Source: Zipacnadum sp036504235
GTDB taxonomy: Bacteria > Armatimonadota > Zipacnadia > Zipacnadales > Zipacnadaceae
Direction of reading: 5' to 3'
Assembly: GCA_036504235.1 (NCBI GenBank)
Contig: DASXVN010000004.1
Coordinates: forward strand, 1-46,830
DNA: 46,830 nt
The notes under the pieces were generated by a model that had not been told where the DNA came from, ran no database searches, and saw only the letters and a program-made list of their open reading frames with translations. A program made the position numbers and the translations under genes. Shown here in pieces: positions 39,181-46,830 of the stretch (positions are counted from its first letter, which is position 1; the number at the start of each line of letters is the position of its first letter).

Positions 39181-40692
39181 ATGAGCAATTCCTCCGAGGC
39201 GCTGCTGGGTATTGACCTGGGCACCTCTAGTGTGAAAACTGTGCTATTTGACCGCGGCGGCTCGGTGTTGGCCGCGGCGCAACGGGACTATCCTACCCGG
39301 CGGCGACATCCCGGCTGGGCCGAGCAGGACCCCCGCGAATGGTGGGAGGCGACCGCGGCAACCGTGCGCTCAGTGCTCGCGGAGGCCGGGTGCCAGCCGG
39401 TGGCGGTGGGCGTGACCTCCCAGTCGAGCGCCGTGGTGGCGCTGGATGAGGCCGGGGAGCCGCTGCGGCCCGCGCCGCTCTGGCTGGACCGCCGCGCCGC
39501 GCCGCAGTGTCGCGTGATCCCCGATTTGATGCCGGAAGCGGAGCTGATCCGCCTGTCCGGCAACCGCCTGGACCCCTCCTACATCCTGCCCAAGCTGCTC
39601 TGGCTGCGGGAGGAAGAGCCGCAGATTTACGCCCAAACGCGACAGTTCCTGCACGCCAACGGGTACCTGATCTACCGCCTGACCGGCGCGTTCACCTGCG
39701 ACCGCACGGAGGGCGGGATGTCGCTGCTCTATGACATGGCCGCCGGTGACTGGTCGCCGGAGATTCTGGCGCGTTTTGACTTGCCGCGCGAGAAGCTGCC
39801 GCCGCTGGTGGACCCGGCCGCGGTGGTCGGCGCGGTCACCGCGGAAGCCGCCGCCGCTACCGGGCTAGCGGTGGGCCTGCCGGTGGTGGCCGGGGCGATG
39901 GACCTGCTGGCCGCCGCGCTGGGCGCGGGCGTGACCGAGGCGGGGCAGTCCTTCCTGGTCATCGGCACCGCCACGGTGCTGGCCACCTGCCTGAGCGCCC
40001 CCCAGCCGCACGCGGACCTGCAGATGCACGACCACGCACTGGCGGGCCGCTGGGTGCATGCGGCCAACGTGGACTACGGCGGCGCGGTGCTGCACTGGGT
40101 GCGCGGCGTGCTCGGGCAGGCGGGAGCGGCGCTGTCCTACGAGGAGATGGAGCGCCTGGCCGTCGCGGCCGAGGCGCCCGGCGCGGACCCGCTGTTCGTG
40201 CCCTACATGGTCGGCCAGCGCTCGCCGCTCTGGGACGACGACTGCCGCGGGACGATCTTCGGACTGCGCCCCGAGCACACCGTGGGGCACCTGATCCGCG
40301 CGGCGATTGAGGGCAACGCGCTGGCGCTGGGGCGGCTCCAGGCGCTGCAGGAAGTGGTCCACCAGCGGCCCATCGCGGAAATCCGCATGGCCGGCGGCCA
40401 GAGCGCGCTGCCGCTGGTCAACCAGATCGTGGCCGACGTGACCAACCGGCCGGTGGTGGTCATGGACGCGCCGGAGGTGACCTGCCACGGCGCGGCGCTG
40501 CTGGCCGGGCTGGGCGCGGGCCTGTACCGCTCGCCGGCGGAACTGACCGCGGCGCTGCGCGTCAAGCAGCGCTACGAGCCGTGCGCCGAGGCGCACGAGC
40601 GCTATGCCGACCGCCAGGAGCTGCTGGCCGAGGTCTACGAGGCGCTGCGGCCCAGCCTGCGGCGACTGAAAGAAGAGGAGTCGAGATCATGA
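39181..40692 (+). CDS. xylB: Xylulokinase-like FGGY-family carbohydrate kinase
   Basis: A 503-residue sugar kinase. The first phosphate motif is LLGIDLGTSSVKTVLFD at the N-terminus. GVTSQSSAVVALDEAG and PLWLDRRA form the sugar-binding face; the adenosine motif near residue 400 is IRMAGGQSALPLVNQIVAD. The pattern fits xylulokinase best among FGGY kinases, but related substrates are possible. It overlaps the next gene by ATGA (40689-40692), so the two are translationally coupled. It opens a sugar or polyol utilisation cluster. Confidence 0.87.
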   Translation: MSNSSEALLGIDLGTSSVKTVLFDRGGSVLAAAQRDYPTRRRHPGWAEQDPREWWEATAATVRSVLAEAGCQPVAVGVTSQSSAVVALDEAGEPLRPAPLWLDRRAAPQCRVIPDLMPEAELIRLSGNRLDPSYILPKLLWLREEEPQIYAQTRQFLHANGYLIYRLTGAFTCDRTEGGMSLLYDMAAGDWSPEILARFDLPREKLPPLVDPAAVVGAVTAEAAAATGLAVGLPVVAGAMDLLAAALGAGVTEAGQSFLVIGTATVLATCLSAPQPHADLQMHDHALAGRWVHAANVDYGGAVLHWVRGVLGQAGAALSYEEMERLAVAAEAPGADPLFVPYMVGQRSPLWDDDCRGTIFGLRPEHTVGHLIRAAIEGNALALGRLQALQEVVHQRPIAEIRMAGGQSALPLVNQIVADVTNRPVVVMDAPEVTCHGAALLAGLGAGLYRSPAELTAALRVKQRYEPCAEAHERYADRQELLAEVYEALRPSLRRLKEEESRS

Positions 40693-41813
40693 GGGCGCTC
40701 TTGCGAGTCGGGCCCGGCGAGGCGGAAGTGGTGGAGCGCGCGACCCCGGAGCCCGGACCGGGCGAGGTACGGGTGCGCATCAGCGCTTGCGGCATTTGCG
40801 GCTCGGACCTGGCGCGCCTGCGCGACGAGGACCCCAAGTGGAACCGCGTGGTCCTGGGGCACGAGTGCAGTGGCGTGGTGGACGCGGTCGGGGAGGCCCT
40901 CCCCAGTGGCACCGGCGTCTCGCCGGTGGTCGGCCAGCGCGTGGCGCTGGTCCCGCTGGCTCCCGATTTCACCTGCCCCTACTGCCGGCGCGGGGAGTTC
41001 TCCCTGTGCGACGGCTACAGCTTTTTCGGCTCCCGCCGGGACGGTGGTCTGGCCGAGTACCTGGTGGCCCCGGCGGTGAACTTCCTGCCCGTGCCCGACG
41101 CGGTGGACGACGAGGCGGCGGCGATGCTGGAGCCGCTGTCGGTAGCGACCAAGGCGTGCCTGTTGGGAGGAATGTCCCCTGCGCGGCAAGCTAGTGAGCA
41201 GCGAACGGGCGTGTGTGGCTCCGCTGCGCTCCGCCAAACGCGCCCCTACGCGGAGACGCCCTCCGTCCTCGTGATGGGCGCGGGGGCGATTGGGCTGCTG
41301 GCGGTGGAGGTGGCGCTGGCCCTGGGCGCGGACCCGGTGATCGCTTGCGACGTGGTTCCGGAGAAGCTGGCGCTGGCCGAGGCGCTGGGGGCGCAGACCG
41401 TGCTCAGCGACGCGAACAGCGCGGCGCGGGTGCGCGAGATCACCGGCGGCGGGGCGGATATCTGCCTGGAATGCAGCGGCCACTGGGCCGCCTTCGCGCC
41501 GGCGCTGGAGTCGCTGGGCAAGGGCGGCACGCTGGTGCTGGTCGGCACCGGGCCGCGCGAGGTGACGCTCAGCGGCGAGCAGCGCGAGCAGCTGTGCCGG
41601 CGGATGCTGACCGTGCGCGGGCAGTGGATGTCCTACGGCCCGACCTGGCCCGGCGAGCCCTGGACGCTCCCGCTGGAGCTAATGGCGGCGGGACGGATTG
41701 ACCCGCTCCGCCTGATCACGCACCGCTACGCCCTGGAGCAGGGCCCGGAGGCGGTCCGGATGATGCTGGCCCCGGGCGCGGACTTTCTCAAGGTGATGAT
41801 CAACAATGAGTGA
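40689..41813 (+). CDS. Zinc-dependent alcohol/polyol dehydrogenase with repeat insertions
   Basis: A 374-residue medium-chain dehydrogenase, closest in pattern to sorbitol/galactitol-phosphate dehydrogenases. Catalytic zinc ligands are Cys37 (GICGSD) and His58-Glu59 (GHE). The structural-zinc lobe has CPYCRRGEFSLC. The nucleotide-binding motif is VLVMGAGAIG (193-202). Two in-frame insertions are odd. Residues about 72-80 (SGTGVSPVV) are encoded by the intergenic repeat at 40906-40928. Residues about 162-190, between LLGG and PSVLV where relatives have only a few residues, come from a palindromic repeat (about 41168-41255). Both lie in surface loops, so the enzyme may stay active. It overlaps the kinase upstream and the next gene downstream. 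Confidence 0.88.
   Translation: MRALLRVGPGEAEVVERATPEPGPGEVRVRISACGICGSDLARLRDEDPKWNRVVLGHECSGVVDAVGEALPSGTGVSPVVGQRVALVPLAPDFTCPYCRRGEFSLCDGYSFFGSRRDGGLAEYLVAPAVNFLPVPDAVDDEAAAMLEPLSVATKACLLGGMSPARQASEQRTGVCGSAALRQTRPYAETPSVLVMGAGAIGLLAVEVALALGADPVIACDVVPEKLALAEALGAQTVLSDANSAARVREITGGGADICLECSGHWAAFAPALESLGKGGTLVLVGTGPREVTLSGEQREQLCRRMLTVRGQWMSYGPTWPGEPWTLPLELMAAGRIDPLRLITHRYALEQGPEAVRMMLAPGADFLKVMINNE
40906..40928 (+). repeat. Intergenic repeat inserted in a coding sequence (1)
   Basis: GTGGCACCGGCGTCTCGCCG plus GTG is identical over 23 bases to 28942-28964 between pyrE and hisD. It is read in frame as GTGVSPV-type peptide in the zinc dehydrogenase. Confidence 0.85.
41168..41255 (+). repeat. 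Palindromic repeat inserted in a coding sequence (2)
   Basis: Arms GGGCGTGTGTGGC and its imperfect complement (GCCAAACGCGCCC) surround TCCGCTGCGCTCC, ending CCCCTACG. The layout is that of the variable-arm intergenic hairpins (for example 6811-6860). It is read in frame just before the NAD-binding motif of the dehydrogenase. Confidence 0.75.
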
Positions 41814-44280
41814 CGTCCTGTCCTTCTGGCCCGTCGCCCACGCCGGGCTGACGCCGGTCTTTCACCCCCGTCTGGGCGTGGAGATCAACGGCCAGAGCGC
41901 CGTGCGCTACCTGCGTTTTCTGCGGCCGGTGGAGTTGGACCACCTGGAGCTGCCCCTGCTCCCGCGCGCCGGCCGCTGGGTTCCCGAGGTCCCCAGTCAC
42001 CCCGCCCACCTGCTGATCTCGGTCTGGGAGGACGGCGCCTGGCGGCTGGTCCGCGAGGTCAGTCTCCCGCTCGACCCGCGGCTGGCCGGGGAGGGGCTGT
42101 GCGAAGACCTGCCGGTCGCGGAGATGGACGCCCACTTCGCGCGCGTCCTCGCGGACCCGCCGCACCGGATTGACCTGGGCGGTCTGCGCACCGACCATCT
42201 GCGCGTGGAGTGCGACCGCGAGCACCCCGTCTGGCCCAACCACGGGGAGTGCAATGGCGGCGAGTACCATGTGCCCTTTGCCCTGCTCAACCCGTTGACC
42301 GCGCACGGCCGGGCGCTGCAGGAGGATTTCTACCCGCCCACGTACCGGCCGCTGCTGCAGACGGGCGCGGTGGAACCGGTGGCGCCGACGGGGATGACCG
42401 TGACCCCGCGCCCCGACATGCTGCTCTTCTCCGGCGACCGGCTTTCCGTTGGTTTCTCGCTCCGCCGCCCAACGCTGACGCATCTCGGCTGGGACGCCCA
42501 TGACCAGGGCCTCGCCGGCCGGCAGCGACTCGCCTTCGCCAAGCGCCCCGGGTGGGTGGAGGCCGCCGGCGGCCCCAGCGGGCCCCTGCTGCGCACGCTG
42601 ACCGCCGACCTCGGCGCGCATCTGTGGACCGGCGCGGTGGAGGTGCGCGGCAATCAGGTGGCCTATCGCGGCCTGCACGCGGCGGAGGGCCTGACGCTGG
42701 ACGCCGTCTTCACGGTGGAGCCGGACCGCCTGCGCCTGGAGCTGACCCAGACCTGCGCCGCCGCCCTGCCGGCGCTGCAAGCGGAGGCCTGGCGGCTGCT
42801 CTTCGACCTGCGCCAGGGGGTTACGGCCTGCGCCGGTCTGCCCACGCTTCGCCCCGGCCGCAACGGCGAGGTCGCCCTCCCCGCCTGGTGGGCGAGCGAT
42901 TCCGTGGGCTGCCTGGGTATGGACCTGCTCGAGCACGACGGGCCCGCGCCGCGGGTGCAGGTCGAGAGCTACCGCGACCTGCCCGCGGTTTCCGGCGGGA
43001 TCGTGCTCGCCGCGGAGCAGTCGCCGCAGGGCACGACCGTCCTCCCCGCGGGTACGCAGCGCGCGGTGGTCGAGCTGGCGGTCACCGCCCTGGAGCCTGC
43101 CGGGCTCCCCGGTCGGGCGCTGTCCGTCGGCGCAGCCAGCCGCTGGGCCGCGATCTTCTCCTGCTTCCGTCCCGAGTACGGCGGCTTTTCCAACAACGCC
43201 GCCTCGGTCAATTGCCACCTCTCCCAGGGCGCACCGCTGGACCTGGTGGCCTGCACCCGCCCGCCCGAGCACGGGCCGGACCCGGTGGCGCTGGGGCGCT
43301 TCACCCTTGAGCGCGCGCTGCTGGACGGCGGCGGCTATGGGTACTTCCGCAATCTCTACCTGGACTCGGACCCCAACTTGGTCTGCGCCGCCGGTCGGCT
43401 GCATCAGGTCCGGCCGGACCTCGCCTGGCTGCAGCGGATCGCCCCGGGCCTGCGCGAGGCCACCGACCGGATGCTGGGCACGCTCGGCGCGGAGGGCCTG
43501 GCCGTCTGCCGCGATCTGTCCGGCGACACCGGCTCGTACCGCTGGTCCAGCAACGGAATGGACGTGGTCGGCTTCGGCCACTTGGACGCCTACGTCAACG
43601 CCTGGACCTACCGCGCCCTGCGCAACGCCGCCGCGCTCTGGCGCGATCTCGGCGAGGCCGATCCGGCCGCCCGCTGCGGCGCGGCCGCCGACCGCCTGCG
43701 CGCCGCTTACGCCCCCGCGCTGGTGAACCCGGCGACCGGCTGGGTGGCAGGTTGGCGGAGCCGCGACGGCGAACTGCACGACTACGCTTTTCTCTGGGTC
43801 AACGGCCCCGCGCTGGCCTGGGGGCTGTTGGACGACGAAGCGGCGCGCACCGCGCTGCGCAATCTGGAGGCGCTCCGCGCCCGCGTCGGTCCGGGCTCAA
43901 TGGCGCTAGGCCCGCCGGTCAACCTGCTGCCGATTGATCCCGGCGACCACATGCTGCCGCTACTGCTGCCGCGGACCGGTCCCACTTTTGAGAACTACAC
44001 CGACGGCGCGCTCTGCCCGCAGGCGGTGACCTATTACCTGCGCGCCCTCGCCCGCTACGGTCTGCGCGCCGAGGCCGCTCGCCTCGCCGCCGAACTGGAG
44101 GAGGGCTACGCCGCGGGCATTTTCGACGGCGGCATGGGCACCGGCCACGAGTTCCGCAGTTGGGAGGGCCTACCCACCGGCTACGAGGGCACGCTTATCG
44201 GCTGCTTCGCGCCGCTGTACGCGCTGGCGATAGAGCAAGGCGTAATCGAGCCGCCCGACCCGGAATGGTGGCCCGCGTAG
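41806..44280 (+). CDS. Six-hairpin glycosidase-like protein
   Basis: An 824-residue cytoplasmic protein (no signal peptide). The N-terminal half (to about 460) is beta-sandwich-like. The C-terminal part looks like an (alpha/alpha)6 toroid of the six-hairpin glycosidases: LDAYVNAWTYRALRNAAALW, DYAFLWVNGPALAWGLLDD, and PTFENYTDGALCPQAVTYYL, followed by YGLRAEAARLAAELEEGY and GTGHEFRSWEGLPTGYEG. The repeated Glu/Asp beside Trp/Tyr are suitable for a glycoside hydrolase or phosphorylase active site. I cannot name the GH family. Its start overlaps the dehydrogenase stop (ATGAGTGA), so translation is coupled. Confidence 0.7.
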   Translation: MSDVLSFWPVAHAGLTPVFHPRLGVEINGQSAVRYLRFLRPVELDHLELPLLPRAGRWVPEVPSHPAHLLISVWEDGAWRLVREVSLPLDPRLAGEGLCEDLPVAEMDAHFARVLADPPHRIDLGGLRTDHLRVECDREHPVWPNHGECNGGEYHVPFALLNPLTAHGRALQEDFYPPTYRPLLQTGAVEPVAPTGMTVTPRPDMLLFSGDRLSVGFSLRRPTLTHLGWDAHDQGLAGRQRLAFAKRPGWVEAAGGPSGPLLRTLTADLGAHLWTGAVEVRGNQVAYRGLHAAEGLTLDAVFTVEPDRLRLELTQTCAAALPALQAEAWRLLFDLRQGVTACAGLPTLRPGRNGEVALPAWWASDSVGCLGMDLLEHDGPAPRVQVESYRDLPAVSGGIVLAAEQSPQGTTVLPAGTQRAVVELAVTALEPAGLPGRALSVGAASRWAAIFSCFRPEYGGFSNNAASVNCHLSQGAPLDLVACTRPPEHGPDPVALGRFTLERALLDGGGYGYFRNLYLDSDPNLVCAAGRLHQVRPDLAWLQRIAPGLREATDRMLGTLGAEGLAVCRDLSGDTGSYRWSSNGMDVVGFGHLDAYVNAWTYRALRNAAALWRDLGEADPAARCGAAADRLRAAYAPALVNPATGWVAGWRSRDGELHDYAFLWVNGPALAWGLLDDEAARTALRNLEALRARVGPGSMALGPPVNLLPIDPGDHMLPLLLPRTGPTFENYTDGALCPQAVTYYLRALARYGLRAEAARLAAELEEGYAAGIFDGGMGTGHEFRSWEGLPTGYEGTLIGCFAPLYALAIEQGVIEPPDPEWWPA

Positions 44281-44345
44281 AAGCGGCCGCCGTTCCACTA
44301 CCGACTACCGACCAAAGACCACCGACCAATTCAGGAGGACTTACC

Positions 44346-45503
44346 ATGCACAACTTCCGACATCTGGCCCCGACCGCTATTGAGTTTGGCGCGGGGAAGC
44401 TGAACAATCTGGGCGAACTGACCGCGCCGCACGGCGGGCGCGTGCTGCTGGTCACCGAGTCCTGGGAGGGCCCCCTCGGCGCTATCTACGCCCGGGCCAA
44501 GGAGAGCCTGCAGGCCGCGCGGCTGTCCGTCGTGGTCTATGACCGCGCCCAGCCCAACCCGACCGTGGCGACCATCGACGCGGGCGCCGCGGTGGCGCAG
44601 GACGAGTGTATCGAGGCCGTCATCGGCATCGGCGGCGGCAGCACCATTGACACCGCCAAGGGCATCGCCGTGGCCGCCACCCATCCGGGCAGCGTCTGGG
44701 ACTACATGTACTTCCAGCCCTCGCAGCCCAGCGCGCTGACTCTGCCGATCATCGCCGTGACCACCACCTCCGGCACCGGCGCGCACGCCACCCGCTATGC
44801 GGTCATCACCAAGTCCGATATTGAGTGCAAGTCGGCCATCGCCCACGACAACGTCTTCCCCCGCGTGGGTCTGGTGGACCCCGAACTGATGCTGGGCCTG
44901 CCGCGGGCGATCACCGCGTCCACCTCGTTTGACGCCTTCACCCACGCCTTCGAGTCCTACACCAACCCGGCGGCGACACCGATGACCGACCTGCTGAACC
45001 TCCAGGCGCTGACCCTGATCACCGCGAACCTGGAGACGGTGCTGGCCGACCTCGGCAACCTGGAGGGTCGCGCGGCGCTGGCCTGGGCCGATACCCTGGC
45101 CGGGATGTGCATCTCCAACGCCGGGACCACCCTGCCCCACGCGATGGGCCAGCCGATCAGCGGGCACTTCCCGCACGTGGCGCACGGCCAGTCGCTGGCG
45201 GTCGTCTACCCGCCCTTCCTGCGCTTCACCTGCGAGGCCGCGGCGGACAAGTTCACCGCCGTGGGCCGGCTGCTGGACCCCGCGGTGAGCGACTGCCACG
45301 CGGCGGTCGAGGCGATGCTGGCCTGGATGAAGCGCATCGGCATGTATATCGGCCTGTGCGATATCAACGTGCCCGAGGAGGGCCTGGCCGCGGTGCTCAA
45401 GGACTGCATGGCCTTCCCCGACGTAGCCTGCAACCCGCGCGTACCGGATGAGGCGCAAGTCATGGCCATGTATCGCGAGGCGCTGACCACGGCGACGCTC
45501 TAG
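44346..45503 (+). CDS. Iron-containing alcohol dehydrogenase
   Basis: A 385-residue group-III dehydrogenase. The GGGS motif (IGIGGGSTIDTAKGIAV, near residues 97-113) binds NAD(P). Metal ligands have the expected spacing: Asp196 and His200 in FDAFTHAFES, His265 in LPHAMG, and His280 in VAHGQSL. Substrate is not determined, but the cluster suggests a sugar-derived aldehyde or alcohol. The start ATG at 44346 follows AGGAGG at ideal distance. A terminator-like hairpin follows the gene at 45517-45542. Confidence 0.92.
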   Translation: MHNFRHLAPTAIEFGAGKLNNLGELTAPHGGRVLLVTESWEGPLGAIYARAKESLQAARLSVVVYDRAQPNPTVATIDAGAAVAQDECIEAVIGIGGGSTIDTAKGIAVAATHPGSVWDYMYFQPSQPSALTLPIIAVTTTSGTGAHATRYAVITKSDIECKSAIAHDNVFPRVGLVDPELMLGLPRAITASTSFDAFTHAFESYTNPAATPMTDLLNLQALTLITANLETVLADLGNLEGRAALAWADTLAGMCISNAGTTLPHAMGQPISGHFPHVAHGQSLAVVYPPFLRFTCEAAADKFTAVGRLLDPAVSDCHAAVEAMLAWMKRIGMYIGLCDINVPEEGLAAVLKDCMAFPDVACNPRVPDEAQVMAMYREALTTATL

Positions 45504-45516
45504 CGAATCAAGTAAC

Positions 45517-45545
45517 GGGCGGGCCTCCCGCGAGGCCCGCCCTTT
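45517..45545 (+). terminator. Terminator or attenuator hairpin
   Basis: GGGCGGGCCT (45517-45526) and AGGCCCGCCC (45533-45542) form a perfect 10-bp stem with a 6-nt loop, followed by TTTC. It lies between the iron dehydrogenase and the ribosome-binding site of the next gene, so it may limit expression of the latter. Confidence 0.7.
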
Positions 45546-45561
45546 CAGGGAGTTGAGTAAC

Positions 45562-46626
45562 GTGACCTACCGCGAACTGTTCCACGAGATCATGTTTTAC
45601 GGTGAGTTTGACCACATGCCGGTGATCCACTGGACCGGGTGGGAGGAGACAATGGAGCGCTGGTACGGCGAGGGGCTGCCCCGCGACGTGGACATCCACC
45701 AGTACCTGGGCACCGTTCCCCAGTGGACCGGCGCGGGCGTGGACCTCAGCCTCTATCCGGTTTTCGAGGAGGAGTGCCTCGAGGACACCCCCGAATACCG
45801 CATCTTCCGCCAGGGCGATGGCGTGGTCTGCAAGGACTGGAAGGGCAAGTCCTGCATCCCCCACTTCATTGACTTCACGCTGAAGACGGCCGCCGACTGG
45901 CCCGAATATAAGAAGCGGCTGCAGCCCGATCCGGGTCGGATTCCCGCCGATCTCCGGGAGAACATCGCGCGGGCGGAGGCCTCCGGTTTGCCGCTCGCGG
46001 TGGGTACCGCCTCGCTCATGGGCTGGATTCGCAACTGGATGGGCGTGGAGAACATGTCCTTTTTGATGTTCGACGACCGCGACGTCTACGCGGACATGGT
46101 CATGACCCTCGCGGACCTGACCTGCTGGGGCCTGGACCAGGTCTTGCCGCACATGCAGGCGGACATGGGCTTTGGCTGGGAGGACATCTGCGGCCGCGCC
46201 GGCCCGCTGGTCAGCCCCATGATCTTCGACGAGTGCGTCGCCCCCGGCTACCGCAAAATCCGCAACAAGCTGGAGGAATACGGCGTGCACCTGTACGGCA
46301 TTGACTCCGACGGCGACGTCACCGCCCTGGTCGGCCACTGGCTGGAGTCCGGCGTCAACGTGCAGTTCCCCATCGAGGTCGGCGTCTGGAAGGGTGACGC
46401 CAACCCCTTCCGCAAGCAGTACGGCCGGGATCTGCGCGTCATCGGGAACTTCGACAAGTTCGCCATCGAGAAGGGCCCGGCGGCGGTCCAGGCCGAGTTC
46501 GACCGCCTGATGCCCCTACTGAAAGAGGGCGGCTTCCTGATGATGCCCGACCACCTGATCACCCCGGGCGTCTCGCTGGACATGTACAAATCGTACCTGG
46601 AACAAGTGCGGAACCTGAGGTTCTAA
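45562..46626 (+). CDS. Uroporphyrinogen decarboxylase-family protein (URO-D/MtaA-like)
   Basis: A 354-residue TIM barrel of the URO-D superfamily, best matching members used as methyltransferases or of unknown function in sugar-utilisation clusters, not haem synthesis. RELFHEIMFYGEFDHMPVIH is the typical opening of this branch. DMGFGWEDICGRAGPLVSP and YGIDSDGDVTALV are conserved-looking strands near the barrel top, and VIGNFDKFAIEKGP is typical of the C-terminal part. The genuine HemE N-terminal arginine-rich motif is absent. I chose GTG at 45562, nine bases after GGGAG; the TTG at 45553 abuts that site. Confidence 0.83.
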   Translation: MTYRELFHEIMFYGEFDHMPVIHWTGWEETMERWYGEGLPRDVDIHQYLGTVPQWTGAGVDLSLYPVFEEECLEDTPEYRIFRQGDGVVCKDWKGKSCIPHFIDFTLKTAADWPEYKKRLQPDPGRIPADLRENIARAEASGLPLAVGTASLMGWIRNWMGVENMSFLMFDDRDVYADMVMTLADLTCWGLDQVLPHMQADMGFGWEDICGRAGPLVSPMIFDECVAPGYRKIRNKLEEYGVHLYGIDSDGDVTALVGHWLESGVNVQFPIEVGVWKGDANPFRKQYGRDLRVIGNFDKFAIEKGPAAVQAEFDRLMPLLKEGGFLMMPDHLITPGVSLDMYKSYLEQVRNLRF

Positions 46627-46830
46627 AGGCGAAGCTTCACCCGCCAACGCTAAAGCTACGGCGGGCAAGCCCCTAACCCCTCTCCCTCGCGGGAGAGGGG
46701 AAATCGGTAAGCGACGAGCGAAAGGCAGCGGAAACTCGCAAAGGCCAACAAAACTGACCATCATCGCCGAATGGCGGGTCACCCCCCCCGGTCGTTTCCA
46801 CTCCCCCTCTCCCAAAGTGGGAGAGGGGGC
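46627..46830. repeat. Repeat-rich right end
   Basis: A CTAACCCCTCTCC-type hairpin unit (about 46663-46706) and a partial one at the window edge (about 46786-46830). No coding frame of merit is visible in the last 200 bases. Confidence 0.75.

Overview
This is a GC-rich bacterial chromosome segment of 46.8 kb with about 40 protein genes and no rRNA, tRNA or CRISPR array that I can support. The gene content is core genes mixed with secreted carbohydrate-active enzymes, lipoproteins with Ala/Pro-rich linkers, a uroporphyrinogen-decarboxylase-family methyltransferase and a GH172/DUF2961 protein. Together with very abundant palindromic intergenic repeats, this recalls Armatimonadota, or less likely Planctomycetota-type or related deep-branching bacteria. 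That placement is inference; no marker here fixes the phylum.

Layout. 1-104: tail of a probable transposase. 105-653: repeats, including a 149-nt foldback. 654-9918: a DUF4382-type lipoprotein, hisH with a lipoprotein, an MsbA-type ABC exporter, a nucleotide-sugar epimerase, a secreted acetyl-xylan-esterase-like protein and small membrane proteins. 9952-11987: an anchored secreted protein and a GH172 enzyme. 12104-19765: gatC and gatA, with rsgA and a flavodoxin on the other strand, and two accessory modules of lower GC. The first (12565-14587) is a retron-like cassette: promoter with an inverted-repeat operator, a structured non-coding leader of about 360 nt with retron-style a1/a2 complementarity, a small protein with a C-terminal membrane segment, an Xre-type HTH protein and a reverse transcriptase. 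The second (17874-19765) is an AAA/ABC-type ATPase with a DUF4276 (TOPRIM-like) partner. Together they look like a small defence island threaded through the gatC-gatA neighbourhood.

19775-28905: a lipoprotein hydrolase, a zinc-ribbon membrane protein, a phenylacetate-CoA-ligase-type enzyme, then rpsO-pnp on the minus strand and a secreted protein followed by pyrE. 29037-36664 (minus): hisD, dnaE, a small membrane protein, a lipoprotein and a 1-Cys peroxiredoxin. 36695-39165: a secreted SGNH hydrolase diverging from a secreted seven-bladed WD40 protein. 39181-46626: a sugar or polyol catabolic cluster with a xylulokinase-like kinase, a zinc alcohol dehydrogenase, a six-hairpin glycosidase-like protein, an iron alcohol dehydrogenase and a URO-D-family protein.

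Almost every intergenic gap is packed with a few families of short imperfect palindromes. Two of these have also entered the coding sequence of the zinc alcohol dehydrogenase in frame. The most interesting items are the retron-like cassette, the ATPase-DUF4276 pair, the repeat insertions in the dehydrogenase and the large palindrome near the left end.
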